This document shows positions 10,977-20,537 of a DNA stretch of 64,000 bases, one piece after another. Each line of letters begins with the position of its first letter. The stretch's first letter is position 1. The notes under the pieces are model-generated. The model did not search any database. It was not told the origin of the DNA and saw only the letters and a program-made list of their open reading frames with translations. The DNA comes from Peribacillus frigoritolerans (GTDB taxonomy: Bacteria; Bacillota; Bacilli; Bacillales; DSM-1321), in NCBI RefSeq assembly GCF_040250305.1, contig NZ_CP158190.1:5426001-5490000 (forward strand), in the 5' to 3' direction. Both the position numbers and the translations under genes were made by a program.

Positions 10977-11014
10977 AAAACCCCCGAAGCCGGCAGCGGC
11001 TTCGGGGGTTTTTC
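10977..11014 (+). terminator. Terminator after pbpG
   Basis: A perfect 12-bp GC-rich stem (CCCCCGAAGCCG / CGGCTTCGGGGG) with loop GCAG is followed by TTTTT. Confidence 0.93.
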
Positions 11015-11123
11015 TGTCCTAGTTCCACAGTGACTAAACTGCTGTCTTTAAGTTTACTGATTTTATCGCTTTCCTACAAGTGCATTTTTCACTAAACTTA
11101 ACATTTCACCCATTAAACGAGAT

Positions 11124-11633
11124 TCAAACCGTCAATGACTCCTTCAGCAGATCTGAAGAACGCTCCCACATTCCTGCATCATGATTTCTCAGGAAGTCTG
11201 CAAGCACACGTTTTGATTTATCGTCCATGTCCTCGACGATGATTTTTCGTTTTAGCGATTTATCCATCCGGTTAACATGCTCCGGGAGCGATTTGTAACC
11301 GCGTCTAATTGACCTGTCGACCATCATTTCACATGCTGTCACACCTGCATAGTGCGGGCCATTTTGAGTGGCTTCAATGGTCACCCAAACAAGCCAGTAA
11401 GGTTTGGCATTCGGGACCTCCTCTTTTGTCTTTAAAAACTTGATCCCTTTTTCCACTGCACTTCTTGCATGCATCGCGCCGATATCGACCTCTGCTTCAC
11501 CTGCATCAACATCGATGATGACCGGAGAAATATTATCGAGCGTCAAAACCCCTGCTCCATATCCGCCATGACCTTCTGTAGGGTCGTTTTTTATAATATT
11601 GAAGCCTACCTTTTTCTTTGGTTGTTCTTCCAT
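11124..11633 (-). CDS. ywhD: YwhD family protein
   Basis: This 169-residue soluble protein matches the YwhD family by its GFNIIKND start, the GAGVLTLDNISPVIID strand and the DRSIRRGYKSLPEHV segment. No catalytic motif is recognised and the biological role is unknown. It is monocistronic or co-transcribed with ywhC, which lies 40 bases upstream on the same strand. The position between pbpG and ywhC is the same as in B. subtilis. Confidence 0.85.
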   Translation of the reverse strand: MEEQPKKKVGFNIIKNDPTEGHGGYGAGVLTLDNISPVIIDVDAGEAEVDIGAMHARSAVEKGIKFLKTKEEVPNAKPYWLVWVTIEATQNGPHYAGVTACEMMVDRSIRRGYKSLPEHVNRMDKSLKRKIIVEDMDDKSKRVLADFLRNHDAGMWERSSDLLKESLTV

Positions 11634-11673
11634 GTTCGTATCCCCCTTTATTGTATGTCATTCCTTATATTGG

Positions 11674-12348
11674 TTAAAAAAACAAAAGTGAAAAAAATTG
11701 ACTTAAGATGCCTCCAACAAAGTCTCTACCAGTTTCCAAAATCGGGCCAATTGTATACTTGCTCAGCGGTGTGATGATCAGGATCAAAAAAATAAGCGAG
11801 CCGTATTGTTCATACTGGGTCATTTTTGCCCGCAAGTCTGCTGAAACAAGATCCTGAATGATTCTATAGCCATCGAGCGGCGGCAGCGGTAACAGATTAA
11901 ATACAAATAAAAGGACATTTAAATTTATGAGTATACTTAAGAAAGGCTCGACGAAAAACGGTAAATCAGGTCCAACGCCTGCGGCAAGCAATCCGTAAAA
12001 AATCAAATACCCCAAAATTGCAACAATCAAATTGCTGAACGGACCGGCAAAAGAGACGAGCACTCCTGCCAATTTTGGATTCTTGAAATGAAAACGATTG
12101 ACCGGTACAGGTCTCGCCCAACCAAATCCAGCTATTAATATCAACAATGTTCCGATCGGATCCAAATGCGAAATCGGATTCAATGTGACTCTTCCTTCAT
12201 TCTTAGCAGTCGGGTCACCGAACTTATAGGCCACATAAGCATGGGAAAATTCATGAACCGTAAATGCGATCAACAGTGACACAATGACATATGGAAGCTT
12301 TTCCAAAGGATAAACCAAAAACCGTTCTATTTGCTCCAAGAATTGCAT
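11674..12348 (-). CDS. ywhC: Site-2-protease family membrane metalloprotease (YwhC-like)
   Basis: This 224-residue integral membrane protein belongs to peptidase family M50. The zinc ligands are in HEFSHAY (HExxH) in the second membrane helix, and the third ligand is in the NLLPLPPLDGYR motif of a later helix. About five membrane segments are visible. Such proteases cut substrates within the membrane; the substrate here is unknown. The ATG at 12348 is chosen because GGGGGAG lies 7-14 bases upstream; the in-frame ATG at 12366 would include that site. Confidence 0.88.
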   Translation of the reverse strand: MQFLEQIERFLVYPLEKLPYVIVSLLIAFTVHEFSHAYVAYKFGDPTAKNEGRVTLNPISHLDPIGTLLILIAGFGWARPVPVNRFHFKNPKLAGVLVSFAGPFSNLIVAILGYLIFYGLLAAGVGPDLPFFVEPFLSILINLNVLLFVFNLLPLPPLDGYRIIQDLVSADLRAKMTQYEQYGSLIFLILIITPLSKYTIGPILETGRDFVGGILSQFFSLLFF

Positions 12349-12488
12349 CGATAGCTTCTCCCCCATTGTTTAATACCGTTAGTATACATCAAAAGTGCAA
12401 GAAGTGAAAAAACTCTGACTTCCGTGTCTTGCATTTCTTTTTCCATTGTGAAACACTACAAGATAAGAGAGGAAGGGGGGAAAAAGAG

Positions 12489-12674
12489 ATGCCATATGTA
12501 ACAGTCAAAATGCTGGAAGGCCGTACAGACGAACAAAAAAAGGCTTTAGTCGAAAAGGTGACTGCAGCAGTTACGGAAACAACTGGAGCACCAGCTGAAG
12601 CCGTGACGATTTTCATTGAAGAAATGTCAAAAAATCATTTAGCAGTAGCCGGTATCCGTAAAAGCGATTTATAA
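12489..12674 (+). CDS. ywhB: 4-oxalocrotonate tautomerase family protein
   Basis: This 61-residue protein begins MPYVTVKMLEGR. After removal of Met, Pro1 becomes the catalytic base of the 4-oxalocrotonate tautomerase fold, and the family-type ARG/RTDEQK segment follows. Bacillus YwhB tautomerises 2-hydroxymuconate-like substrates in vitro; the physiological substrate is unknown. The ATG at 12489 is certain because Pro1 must be N-terminal, and a GGAAGGGGGG site lies about 10 bases before it. Confidence 0.93.
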   Translation: MPYVTVKMLEGRTDEQKKALVEKVTAAVTETTGAPAEAVTIFIEEMSKNHLAVAGIRKSDL

Positions 12675-12690
12675 GATTTACATAATGGGG

Positions 12691-12725
12691 AAAAGCTAAG
12701 CCATCAATTCGGCTTAGCTTTTGTT
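12691..12725. terminator. Bidirectional terminator between ywhB and ywgA
   Basis: A perfect 12-bp stem (AAAAGCTAAGCC / GGCTTAGCTTTT) with an 8-base loop. The ywgA stop codon (12704-12706) lies in the loop, so ywgA ends inside its own terminator. Confidence 0.88.
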
Positions 12726-13213
12726 TTTAGCTGCTCAATATATTCATATGCCTCATCAATTTCTTCAAGCGTATATTTTTGTTTGCTTTTCAGCGTGAAA
12801 ATTTTCTCGGTGACTTCCTCTTTTTCAAGCGTGTCGAAGTATAATACCGTTGAAACCAGCTCCAAAAACCTGGCATTCTGTTCGTTCATATCCTGTAAGC
12901 ATGCCTCAAGTGCCGGCATCTCCACTTCCTGTATGGATAGGAAATCCCGGCCTGCATCCGTTATCGAATAACAATATTGATAATAGCCTGCTTTTTTTTC
13001 CCTTACTTCATTCAAGTAGCCCATTTCGCAGAGCTCTTCAATACGTAAGGTCAACTCCTCCGAATACGGTCCATAAAAGTGAAACTGAAACTTTTCATGA
13101 AATGGGAAGGACAGCTTCTTCGCGATATAAACGATCTTCTGTAATTTTTTCCGACCCGAGATTTCACCGGCAGTAGAAATTGCATTGATAATGTTTGCAT
13201 GATCCTTAAACAA
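12704..13213 (-). CDS. ywgA: YwgA family protein
   Basis: This 169-residue soluble protein has a winged-helix-like N-terminal half (AISTAGEISGRKKLQKIVYIAK, cut here to its pattern of helix plus KLQKIVY) and a predicted helical C-terminal half. It matches YwgA from B. subtilis by context and by the FHFYGPYSEEL-type segment found in antitoxin/regulator-like SocA-type proteins. A regulatory role is only inferred. The start is TTG at 13213 behind GAGGAGTGA. The next gene upstream, ywfO, is 32 bases away. Confidence 0.75.
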   Translation of the reverse strand: MFKDHANIINAISTAGEISGRKKLQKIVYIAKKLSFPFHEKFQFHFYGPYSEELTLRIEELCEMGYLNEVREKKAGYYQYCYSITDAGRDFLSIQEVEMPALEACLQDMNEQNARFLELVSTVLYFDTLEKEEVTEKIFTLKSKQKYTLEEIDEAYEYIEQLKTKAKPN

Positions 13214-13245
13214 GGCTCGTCACTCCTCACCAAAAATGTACCACT

Positions 13246-14553
13246 CTAATCCGATAGCTCCAAAAGCTTTCGAATCTGTTTTTTTATATTTTTCTTCGTA
13301 GATTCATCACGCAATAAATCCGCTGGATAATACAACTTATGATCCGTTCTTCTTTTCCCTGAAATTGCATCGACAATTTCGGATTCACGCGATAATTCAC
13401 GAATTTCGCCATTATTTTTCAGCAAGTGAATCGGCAGTCTCTCCTCTTCCTCACCTGGCCGGTAAAAATCATACGGGAGATCTGATGAAGAATCGACGAC
13501 AAGATAATAATCAGGATCGATGCCTGCCTTCTTGAATAGCGTCCTTAACTCCATCAACCTGTTCATTTGACTGTTCGATGGATGGAATTCCACATATTTG
13601 AATAGTTTACGGTTAACGAAGCGAGTGCATAAATCTTTTAAAATCGCATCGTTTTCGTCTTCCCATGCTTCGAAATAATAGAGCATCACCGCTTCATCCA
13701 TTTTCAAGTAGTCCGTTAAAGTCACGTCTCCCCTGAACAATGAATAAAAATGGTGTGGTTCTTGGGCAAACTCATAACCGGATTCATATAAATGTTTCGC
13801 TCTATGTAGAATCTTGGTAAGTATGACCTCCGCACTTCTCGTAACTGGATGGAAATAAACCTGCCAATACATTTGGTAGCGACTCATGATATAATCCTCA
13901 ACCGCATGCATCCCGCTTTGTTTTATGACGGCATGTTCTTCCCTTGGCCTCATTACACGCAAAAGCCTTTCCATATCGAAATGTCCATAACTCACGCCAG
14001 TGAAGTAAGCATCACGCTGTAAATAGTCCATTCTATCAGCATCGATCTGACTTGAAATCAGGCTGACTACTAATTTGCCTTTATAGGTTTTCGCTATGAC
14101 TTCCGCCACTTTTTTAGGAAAATCACGTCCAACCCTAAGGAGGATCTTATTAACTTCCGTATCGCCGAGGATTATCTGCCTCGTGAATTGCTCATGATCC
14201 AGGTCAAACACCTTTTCAAAAGAATGAGAGAAAGGACCATGACCCAAATCATGCAGAAGTGCTGCGCACAAGGATAGTAACCGTTCCTCAGGTTTCCATT
14301 CGGGTCTGCCCTCGAAAACATCATCCACGATTCTCCGAACAATCTCGTATACTCCAAGCGAATGGCTAAGCCGACTATGTTCCGCACCATGAAAGGTTAA
14401 ATAAGTCGTTCCCAGCTGTTTGATCCTTCGAAGACGCTGAAATTCCTTCGTCCCTATTAAATCCCATATAACCCGGTCGCGAACATGTATATATCGGTGC
14501 ACCGGGTCCTTGAATACTTTTTCTTCTTGTAATTTTTCGCCGGAATATTCCAT
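13246..14553 (-). CDS. ywfO: HD-domain phosphohydrolase (YwfO-like)
   Basis: This 435-residue protein carries a complete HD domain: H in RLSHSLGVYEIV (near 60), the HD pair in LLHDLGHGPFSH (near 96), and the distal Asp in QIDADRMDYLQRD (near 170). Relatives such as an Enterococcus homologue act as dNTP triphosphohydrolases, so it may trim dNTP pools; this activity is inferred. The start ATG at 14553 follows AGAGGGTAG. It is likely co-transcribed with ywgA. Confidence 0.87.
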   Translation of the reverse strand: MEYSGEKLQEEKVFKDPVHRYIHVRDRVIWDLIGTKEFQRLRRIKQLGTTYLTFHGAEHSRLSHSLGVYEIVRRIVDDVFEGRPEWKPEERLLSLCAALLHDLGHGPFSHSFEKVFDLDHEQFTRQIILGDTEVNKILLRVGRDFPKKVAEVIAKTYKGKLVVSLISSQIDADRMDYLQRDAYFTGVSYGHFDMERLLRVMRPREEHAVIKQSGMHAVEDYIMSRYQMYWQVYFHPVTRSAEVILTKILHRAKHLYESGYEFAQEPHHFYSLFRGDVTLTDYLKMDEAVMLYYFEAWEDENDAILKDLCTRFVNRKLFKYVEFHPSNSQMNRLMELRTLFKKAGIDPDYYLVVDSSSDLPYDFYRPGEEEERLPIHLLKNNGEIRELSRESEIVDAISGKRRTDHKLYYPADLLRDESTKKNIKKQIRKLLELSD

Positions 14554-14702
14554 GAACTACCCTCTTTTTCGTAATCTCGATGCACTCATTATAGCGTGTT
14601 TTGACAAAAAACCCTAACTTCCACCTTGCTAGTAAGAGGGGTCATTTTGTAAGAAAACGGAAGTTTCAGTCCGATTTTGTCTTGAAAATAAAGAAATAAA
14701 AA

Positions 14703-14731
14703 ATCACCGCAGTGTGTCGAATCTGGGTGAT
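14703..14731 (-). terminator. Weak terminator after the DUF1450 gene
   Basis: On the minus strand ATCACC pairs with GGTGAT around a long loop and is followed by TTTTTTATTTC. Confidence 0.45.
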
Positions 14732-14789
14732 GATTACTTGTTTCATTTATCATAAGCAAACAATCCACTCTAACTATATATCATGGATC

Positions 14790-15011
14790 CTACTTTAGTT
14801 TTTTATTGATTTTATCTAGTAACTCGTCTTCTGTCGGTGCAGCAACTGGACGGTTATTGACAAAGGCAAAAGACTTCTTTCTGCCAGGACCGCAATAGGA
14901 TTGACAGCCCACTTCAATTTTCGCGTCGGGATCAAGCTTTTCAAGACGCGGGATCAACGTTTTAATGTTTACCGCCAAGCAGTCATCGCACACTCTGAAT
15001 TCATTGGACAT
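14790..15011 (-). CDS. DUF1450 small cysteine protein (YuzB-like)
   Basis: This 73-residue protein has two cysteine pairs, CDDC near residues 8-11 and [11 protein letters not shown] near 36-46, placed as in the thioredoxin-like DUF1450/YuzB family. The second pair resembles a [2Fe-2S] ferredoxin-like or redox-active arrangement. The function is unknown. It is a single gene, divergent from rsfA, with its own weak terminator. Confidence 0.8.
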   Translation of the reverse strand: MSNEFRVCDDCLAVNIKTLIPRLEKLDPDAKIEVGCQSYCGPGRKKSFAFVNNRPVAAPTEDELLDKINKKLK

Positions 15012-15280
15012 CCTCCGGTCACCATCCTTTCCATGACAAACTATTTTTCATCCATTTATACGACTAAAGGGTATTTTACCGTTTCTACTTATGAATATCA
15101 AGAGGGCTGGATGATGTGAAAAGGATGTAAATAATCAAAAAACTAGTATCCTTTTAACCTTTTTGTATAAAAAATCCATATTTTGTCCAAAATGCTAGTA
15201 GAACACTCCATAAACCACTGCCACACGATATTTTATATAGTTATTTATTTTAAAAATTACCAGAAAGGGAGTATGTAGAA

Positions 15281-16027
15281 ATGAAGGTTCGTCAAGACGC
15301 CTGGACAGAAGAAGATGATTTGCTTTTGGCAGAAACGGTATTGCGCCATGTGCGGGAAGGCAGCACTCAGCTCAATGCTTTTGAAGAGGTAGGAGATAAG
15401 TTGAATCGCACCTCTGCAGCATGCGGATTCCGCTGGAATGCAGTTGTCCGCCATAATTATGATAAAGCGCTTTCCCTTGCCAAGAAACAGCGTAAGCAGC
15501 GGCAAAGGATCCTTGGAAAAGATCAAGGAGGGAAAAAACGGCTTCTTTATACACCGCCGTCCCCAACGATTTCCGACATAATGGTTCCCCATGTACAAGA
15601 AGAGGAACTAGAGTTGAATTCCGAAGTCGATACTACCAATTATGAAGCAGCAGAGGAATTCGTTGTGGCAGAAGCCCTCGCTCCTAAGACACAGCACACA
15701 CCAGTAACTTTGGAAACGGCCATGAGCCTTGATACCGTCATCGCCTATTTAGAATCCATGAACGGCCGCATGCTTCAAGCCGAAGTATTAAAAACCGAAA
15801 ATGAAAGATTGAAGCTTGAAATTAAAGGGCTGAAAAAGCGAAACGAAGAATTGGAGAATAAAATCAGCCACCTAGAACAAAACAGCGGCTTGATGCAGGA
15901 AGATTATGAAACTTTGATGAATATCATGAATCGAGCAAGAAAGCTGGTTTTGTTAGAGGAAGAGGAACGTCCGGCAACTAAGTTCAAGATGGACCGGAAT
16001 GGCAATTTGGAAAAAATGGCCGAGTAA
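15281..16027 (+). CDS. rsfA: RsfA-type prespore transcription regulator
   Basis: This 248-residue protein starts with a Myb/SANT-like DNA-binding domain (VRQDAWTEEDDLLLAE ... GFRWNAVVRHNYDKAL, residues 2-65) characteristic of RsfA. A linker follows, then a leucine-zipper-like coiled coil (~165-205, RLKLEIKGLKKRNEELENKI type) suited to dimerisation. In B. subtilis RsfA tunes sigma-F-dependent genes in the forespore. The ATG at 15281 follows AGAAAGGGAG. Its location near ywfO and lipL matches B. subtilis. Confidence 0.9.
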   Translation: MKVRQDAWTEEDDLLLAETVLRHVREGSTQLNAFEEVGDKLNRTSAACGFRWNAVVRHNYDKALSLAKKQRKQRQRILGKDQGGKKRLLYTPPSPTISDIMVPHVQEEELELNSEVDTTNYEAAEEFVVAEALAPKTQHTPVTLETAMSLDTVIAYLESMNGRMLQAEVLKTENERLKLEIKGLKKRNEELENKISHLEQNSGLMQEDYETLMNIMNRARKLVLLEEEERPATKFKMDRNGNLEKMAE

Positions 16028-16096
16028 TAAGATAATGTGGGGTTCTGTTATACAGATCAACCACATGCCAGAGGCCGTTTCCCCCATGTTTATCCG

Positions 16097-16125
16097 AAAA
16101 AGAGAGCCAACAAGGCTCTTTTTTC
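16097..16125 (+). terminator. Terminator after rsfA
   Basis: AGAGCC / GGCTCT stem with loop AACAA, preceded by AAAAG and followed by TTTTTT. Confidence 0.8.
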
Positions 16126-16207
16126 ATTGTTTCAAGAAAGATGGAATACTATCTCCGCCTATCATACAGTCCTTTTACAGTTTCAGTGAATGCTAAAGTC
16201 GTATTAA

Positions 16208-16250
16208 ATGACAGAAGCCGTTCCTGACTTAATGGAACGGCTTCTGTCAT
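16208..16250 (-). terminator. Hairpin after lipL
   Basis: A perfect 17-bp stem (ATGACAGAAGCCGTTCC / GGAACGGCTTCTGTCAT) with a 9-base loop directly abuts the lipL stop. The T run beyond it is short, so termination strength is uncertain. Confidence 0.7.
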
Positions 16251-16251
16251 A

Positions 16252-17100
16252 TCAATCCTTTAATGCATCGAATACTTTATCATTGCGTTCCACCACTCTC
16301 GTCAAGTACGCCTCATACAGCGGCCATTCCTGAACGGAAAGTGTGTCAGAGAATATCCTTTCGCTATGTTCCTTCAACACTTGAAGGAATCTGAGCATCA
16401 CGTCTTGAACACTCAATTGCACGCCCAACAATTCGGTTAGAGACGCCATTACCGAAGGGACGATATCAGGATAAGCGAATTTGGTTTCTGCATTTCCTTT
16501 AGCTGCATCATAAAAACCCTTCACGAGACTGGCACGTTCAGCCCCGCTTCCATTGACACACAAATAGATTTGCACCGCTACGCCATTGCGGATCCTGCGT
16601 TGGGATATACCGGCAAACTTTTGACCATTTATACTTAAATCATAACTGCCAGGACAATAGGAACCGACGATTTCCCGCGCCTCCATCTTGACTGGGAAAT
16701 CGGAAAACATCAATTGGACAAGCTTCCACATCGCATCATATCCACGATTGATCTCAATTTTCTGCTCGTTTTCAGGAAAAATGAGCGAAAAATTAAGGAC
16801 CCCCTCATCCAGGACGACTGCCAGCCCTCCGGAATTCCTCACGATGGCCTGAAAACCATGTTCTTCCAAATGATCCAAACCCTTTTTAAGAAAAGGTAAC
16901 TTCGTATCCTGTATACCCATGACGATGGTTCGGTGGTGTACCCACGCCCTGGCTACAGCCGCTGATTTACCTGACCCTACGGAAGCGCAAAATGTATCAT
17001 CCATCGCAAAGGACTCCAGAGCTGGAAACTGAGGTCCAACGGAAGATTGATCAATAATCCTCCACTCTTGCTGCATTAATAATGAATCTGTTTCACCCAT
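16252..17100 (-). CDS. lipL: Octanoyl-[GcvH]:protein N-octanoyltransferase
   Basis: This 282-residue lipoate/biotin-ligase-fold enzyme transfers octanoyl groups from the glycine-cleavage protein GcvH to E2 subunits in lipoate assembly. The catalytic cysteine is Cys149 in [11 protein letters not shown] and the conserved lysine is in [11 protein letters not shown]; the substrate loop [13 protein letters not shown] is near 88-100. This combination separates LipL from LipM and lipoate ligases. It lies 34 bases downstream of pta and probably shares its transcript. Confidence 0.92.
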   Translation of the reverse strand: MGETDSLLMQQEWRIIDQSSVGPQFPALESFAMDDTFCASVGSGKSAAVARAWVHHRTIVMGIQDTKLPFLKKGLDHLEEHGFQAIVRNSGGLAVVLDEGVLNFSLIFPENEQKIEINRGYDAMWKLVQLMFSDFPVKMEAREIVGSYCPGSYDLSINGQKFAGISQRRIRNGVAVQIYLCVNGSGAERASLVKGFYDAAKGNAETKFAYPDIVPSVMASLTELLGVQLSVQDVMLRFLQVLKEHSERIFSDTLSVQEWPLYEAYLTRVVERNDKVFDALKD

Positions 17101-17134
17101 ACGAATCTCCCTCTACATTTAATCCTCAAGCTGT

Positions 17135-18121
17135 CTATTGATACTGCGCCACAAATCCCTGTGCCGCTGTAATGACAGCCAGTTTATATACATCCTCTTC
17201 ACTGCATCCCCTCGAAAGGTCATTCACCGGACGATTCAGCCCCTGAAGGATCGGACCGACCGCTTCGAAGCCACCCAAGCGCTGTACCATCTTATAGCTG
17301 ATGTTCCCTGCTTCGAGACTTGGGAAAATAAAAACATTCGCATCCCCCTGAATAAGGGAATCCGGTGCTTTTTTCCTTGCTACCGAAGGAACGAAGGCCG
17401 CGTCAAACTGAAATTCCCCATCAAGAATGACTTCAGGGTCCATTTCTTTTGCCAAATCGACGGCATCAACCACTTTTAAGGTCTCGGGGGATGTTGCCGA
17501 TCCCTTTGTCGAAAAGCTCAGCATCGCCACACGCGGTTCGATATCGAACATTATTGCAGTCTTCGCACTTTCTATAGCAATTTCAGCCAGGTCCTGGGAA
17601 CTGGGGTTTATATTGATCGCACAATCCGCGAATACATATTTTTCTTCATCTCGGACCATGATGAATACTCCCGAGGTTTTTTGGACGCCCGGCTTTGTTT
17701 TAATGATCTTTAAGGCTGGGCGAACCGTATCCGCAGTCGAATGCGTTGCGCCACTAACCATTCCATGGGCCAGTTTCATATGGACGAGCATGGTTCCAAA
17801 ATAGTTCTCATCCTTTAAGATTTCACGCGCTTGTACATCGGTCGCTTTACCATCACGGACCTTCACGAACGCTTCAACCATTTCATCCATCATGATATAA
17901 TTCTTCGGATCATATATTTCGATTGCATCAAGGGAGATCTTTAGATCTTTTGCCTTCTCTTGAATCAACCCAATATCCCCGATCAATACCGGTGTCACCA
18001 GTTTTGCTTTGGCAAGCCTGCCTGCCGCTCCCAAAATCCGTTCATCCAACCCTTCTGGAAAAACGATCTTTAAATTATGCCCCATAATTTTCGATTCCAA
18101 TATTTCAAATAAATCACTCAT
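17135..18121 (-). CDS. pta: Phosphate acetyltransferase
   Basis: This 328-residue enzyme interconverts acetyl-CoA and acetyl phosphate in overflow metabolism. Family segments seen are KIVFPEGLDERIL at the start, MVSGATHSTADTVRPAL, and the C-terminal NVFIFPSLEAGNISYKMVQRLG. The ATG at 18121 follows AAGGAGG by 8 bases; the upstream in-frame extension to 18175 has no ribosome site. Length equals B. subtilis Pta. lipL follows on the same strand. Confidence 0.95.
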   Translation of the reverse strand: MSDLFEILESKIMGHNLKIVFPEGLDERILGAAGRLAKAKLVTPVLIGDIGLIQEKAKDLKISLDAIEIYDPKNYIMMDEMVEAFVKVRDGKATDVQAREILKDENYFGTMLVHMKLAHGMVSGATHSTADTVRPALKIIKTKPGVQKTSGVFIMVRDEEKYVFADCAININPSSQDLAEIAIESAKTAIMFDIEPRVAMLSFSTKGSATSPETLKVVDAVDLAKEMDPEVILDGEFQFDAAFVPSVARKKAPDSLIQGDANVFIFPSLEAGNISYKMVQRLGGFEAVGPILQGLNRPVNDLSRGCSEEDVYKLAVITAAQGFVAQYQ

Positions 18122-18360
18122 TGGCTCTTCCTCCTTTTTAGATACGTTTCCCCATTTTTTTCTATATTTAACCATCCGTTAAAATCCATTGTCGTCTTCA
18201 TTTAAGAATACTCCAGCAGCCAGGTAAATTCCAGCCATCCGCAAATTTGAAAATTGCAGAAACACCGAAAAACAGTGATGGTGTTTGCGGGTTGATATAA
18301 ATTTCCTTATACTGAAACTATGTTATATTAAAGTTATAATAAGACTTAGGAGTGATCGTA

Positions 18361-19110
18361 ATGAGTGAAGCAGCACAAACACTGGACGGCTGGTATTGTT
18401 TACATGATTTCCGTCTAATCGACTGGTCTTCTTGGAAAACGTTATCAAGTGACGAGCGCCAATTGGCCATCTCAGAATTCCAAGGTTTACTGGATAAATG
18501 GAATATGACACAAAACGACAATGAAGGCAGCCATGCCTTATATTCGATCGTTGGTCAGAAAGCGGACTTCATGCTTATGTTTGCCCGCCCAACCATGGAA
18601 GAATTGAATGCAATTGAAAACGAATTCAACAAAACGAAGCTTGCCGAATATACAATTCCCGCTTATTCATACGTTTCCGTCGTGGAATTAAGCAATTACT
18701 TAGCTGGCGGAGATGGTGAGGACCCATACCAGAATCCTCATGTCCGTTCCAGACTTTATCCGATACTTCCAAAAGCGAAACATGTATGCTTCTATCCAAT
18801 GGACAAGCGTCGTGATGGCGATGATAACTGGTATATGCTTTCCATGGAAGAGCGCAAAGGCTTAATGCGTTCCCACGGCTTGATTGGCCGCAGTTATGCA
18901 GGTAAAGTAAAACAAATCATTTCGGGTTCTGTCGGTTTTGACGATTATGAATGGGGCGTAACACTATTCGCAGATGATGTCCTTCAATTCAAAAAATTAA
19001 TCTATGAAATGCGTTTTGATGAAGTTAGTGCACGTTACGCTGCATTTGGTTCTTTCTTTGTAGGCAATATCCTGCCGGAAGAAAACGTACCTTCATTCCT
19101 ATACGTATAA
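18361..19110 (+). CDS. hemQ: Coproheme decarboxylase HemQ
   Basis: This 249-residue chlorite-dismutase-fold protein converts coproheme III to haem b in the coproporphyrin-dependent pathway of Gram-positive bacteria. The catalytic tyrosine is Tyr145 (in FYPMDKRR) and the proximal haem ligand is His172 (in RSHGLIGR). The ATG at 18361 follows AGGAGTGATCGTA; an in-frame GTG 9 bases earlier overlaps that site. The gene is divergent from pta and ends in a clear terminator. Earlier databases call this family YwfI or chlorite dismutase-like. Confidence 0.95.
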   Translation: MSEAAQTLDGWYCLHDFRLIDWSSWKTLSSDERQLAISEFQGLLDKWNMTQNDNEGSHALYSIVGQKADFMLMFARPTMEELNAIENEFNKTKLAEYTIPAYSYVSVVELSNYLAGGDGEDPYQNPHVRSRLYPILPKAKHVCFYPMDKRRDGDDNWYMLSMEERKGLMRSHGLIGRSYAGKVKQIISGSVGFDDYEWGVTLFADDVLQFKKLIYEMRFDEVSARYAAFGSFFVGNILPEENVPSFLYV

Positions 19111-19117
19111 GACGATG

Positions 19118-19144
19118 AGCTTCCGGTTTCCGGAAGCTTTTTTT
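19118..19144 (+). terminator. Terminator after hemQ
   Basis: A 9-bp stem (AGCTTCCGG / CCGGAAGCT) with loop TTT is followed by a T run. Confidence 0.9.
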
Positions 19145-19521
19145 GCGTCCCCTCCTTATTTTTCCCCGGCTTTGGAATAAATCCATTCCACATCCCATAC
19201 ATTTTCAATAGTGATGAATTCATTTTTTCACAGTCCCATTCAGCTTCAGGAAAATTAATCAAGGCAATTCCTGACTCCAGCGAGGTGAAGGAACGTTACT
19301 TTTATTCATTTGCCGGCAAGAGGATATCGCTTATATCATGAACGGCTGCCGTTATGTATCGCTTAACATGCATTGTGGTTTTTTAAGCCACCCGGAGATT
19401 GTCCAGAAAACATATACAATACTACCGGTCGCTATAAATCGCACTGTTTCTTCCAGTCCACTCTCTCGGATTGTCCAAATTCCACAGCATCAACTAAACC
19501 TTGAATTTAGGAGGGAATGCA
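19145..19521. other. Non-coding gap before gerQ
   Basis: No frame here shows coding character or a ribosome site until the gerQ signal AGGAGGG at 19509-19515. A CATATACAAT element near 19410 could be a sporulation-sigma -10 for gerQ, but no convincing -35 partner was found. Confidence 0.4.
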
Positions 19522-20037
19522 ATGTCACAAAATAATCCTTATGGTAATTATCCGTACGGAGGAAGCCCTTATTACCCCTATGAAAATAATGAGCCTGAAC
19601 TAAGGCAGCAAAATCCTAACCAGCAACAAGGTTACCCGCAGCAAGGATACCAACAGCCATCATACCAGCAACAACAGCCCACTATGGCAGGTACGCCACA
19701 ACAAATGCCGATAACGATGGGTCAACCCCCTTCCGGACCACAGATACCTGGCATGCTTCCGGTCGAACAGTCGTACATCGAGAACATCTTGCGTTTGAAT
19801 AAAGGGAAATTGGCCACTGTTTATACAACGTTTGAAAACAACAAGGAATGGAATGCCAAGATCTTCAAAGGAATCATCGAGGCTGCAGGACGCGATCACT
19901 TAATCATAAGCGATCCTCAAACGGGAAAACGATACTTAATCCCGATGGTATACTTAGATTATATAACGTTTGATGAAGAAATCGAATATGAATATCCATT
20001 CGGGGGCACTGGGCTTACCACCTATTCGCCAAGGTAA
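19522..20037 (+). CDS. gerQ: Spore coat protein GerQ
   Basis: This 171-residue protein has a low-complexity N-terminal half rich in Gln, Tyr, Pro and Asn (repeats of QQGYPQQ type to about residue 70), then a conserved domain (SYIENILRLNKGK ... YEYPFGG). GerQ is cross-linked into the spore coat by transglutaminase through glutamine and lysine residues and helps hold the cortex hydrolase CwlJ. The ATG at 19522 follows AGGAGGG; an in-frame TTG at 19501 lacks a site. Terminator follows. Confidence 0.93.
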   Translation: MSQNNPYGNYPYGGSPYYPYENNEPELRQQNPNQQQGYPQQGYQQPSYQQQQPTMAGTPQQMPITMGQPPSGPQIPGMLPVEQSYIENILRLNKGKLATVYTTFENNKEWNAKIFKGIIEAAGRDHLIISDPQTGKRYLIPMVYLDYITFDEEIEYEYPFGGTGLTTYSPR

Positions 20038-20050
20038 AAAAATCCTAAAT

Positions 20051-20093
20051 AGAAGAGCCTCAGAATCTATTTGATTTTGAGGCTCTTCTTTAT
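20051..20093 (+). terminator. Terminator after gerQ
   Basis: A perfect 12-bp stem (AGAAGAGCCTCA / TGAGGCTCTTCT) with a 15-base loop is followed by TTTATT. Confidence 0.85.
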
Positions 20094-20145
20094 TGGAATG
20101 ACTTTTTGACAAAAAAAGCTGACCCAAGAAGATCAGCTACCTTCA

Positions 20146-20514
20146 TTACAAGTATTTATATGCAGCAACTATCATTAAGACCCAAGCAACCAAGAAAGAA
20201 ACTCCGCCAAGCGGTGTGATGGCCCCCAGGACTTTAATTTGCGTAACGCTTAGAACGAATAGACTTCCGGAAAACAGGATAATTCCTATTAACATAAGCC
20301 AGCCGGACCAGTTGATCAGCGGACTTGAAATTTTCCCGGCCAATAAACCGAGTACCAATAAACCCACCGCATGGAACATTTGATATTGAACAGCGGTTTG
20401 CCAGGTTTCTAAATATTTATCGGGAATTTTCCCTTCCAGTCCGTGTGCACCGAATGCACCTAGTGCCACAGCAATAAACCCATTCAATGCACCTAAAATG
20501 ATGAACAGTTTCAA
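20146..20514 (-). CDS. ywdK: DUF423 membrane protein (YwdK-like)
   Basis: This 122-residue protein has four membrane helices. The N-terminal GALNGFIAVALGAFGAHGLE motif and the later FSGSLFVL and TPLGG segments define the DUF423 family. The function is unknown. It lies between gerQ and ywdI as in B. subtilis, 23 bases downstream of ywdI on the same strand. Confidence 0.9.
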   Translation of the reverse strand: MKLFIILGALNGFIAVALGAFGAHGLEGKIPDKYLETWQTAVQYQMFHAVGLLVLGLLAGKISSPLINWSGWLMLIGIILFSGSLFVLSVTQIKVLGAITPLGGVSFLVAWVLMIVAAYKYL

Positions 20515-20537
20515 TTATTTCGCTCCCCTTCCCTAAT

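Noticed and set aside
19338..19535. A 65-codon open frame before gerQ
   Set aside because: It overlaps the gerQ ribosome site and start, lacks its own site and has no coding pattern.
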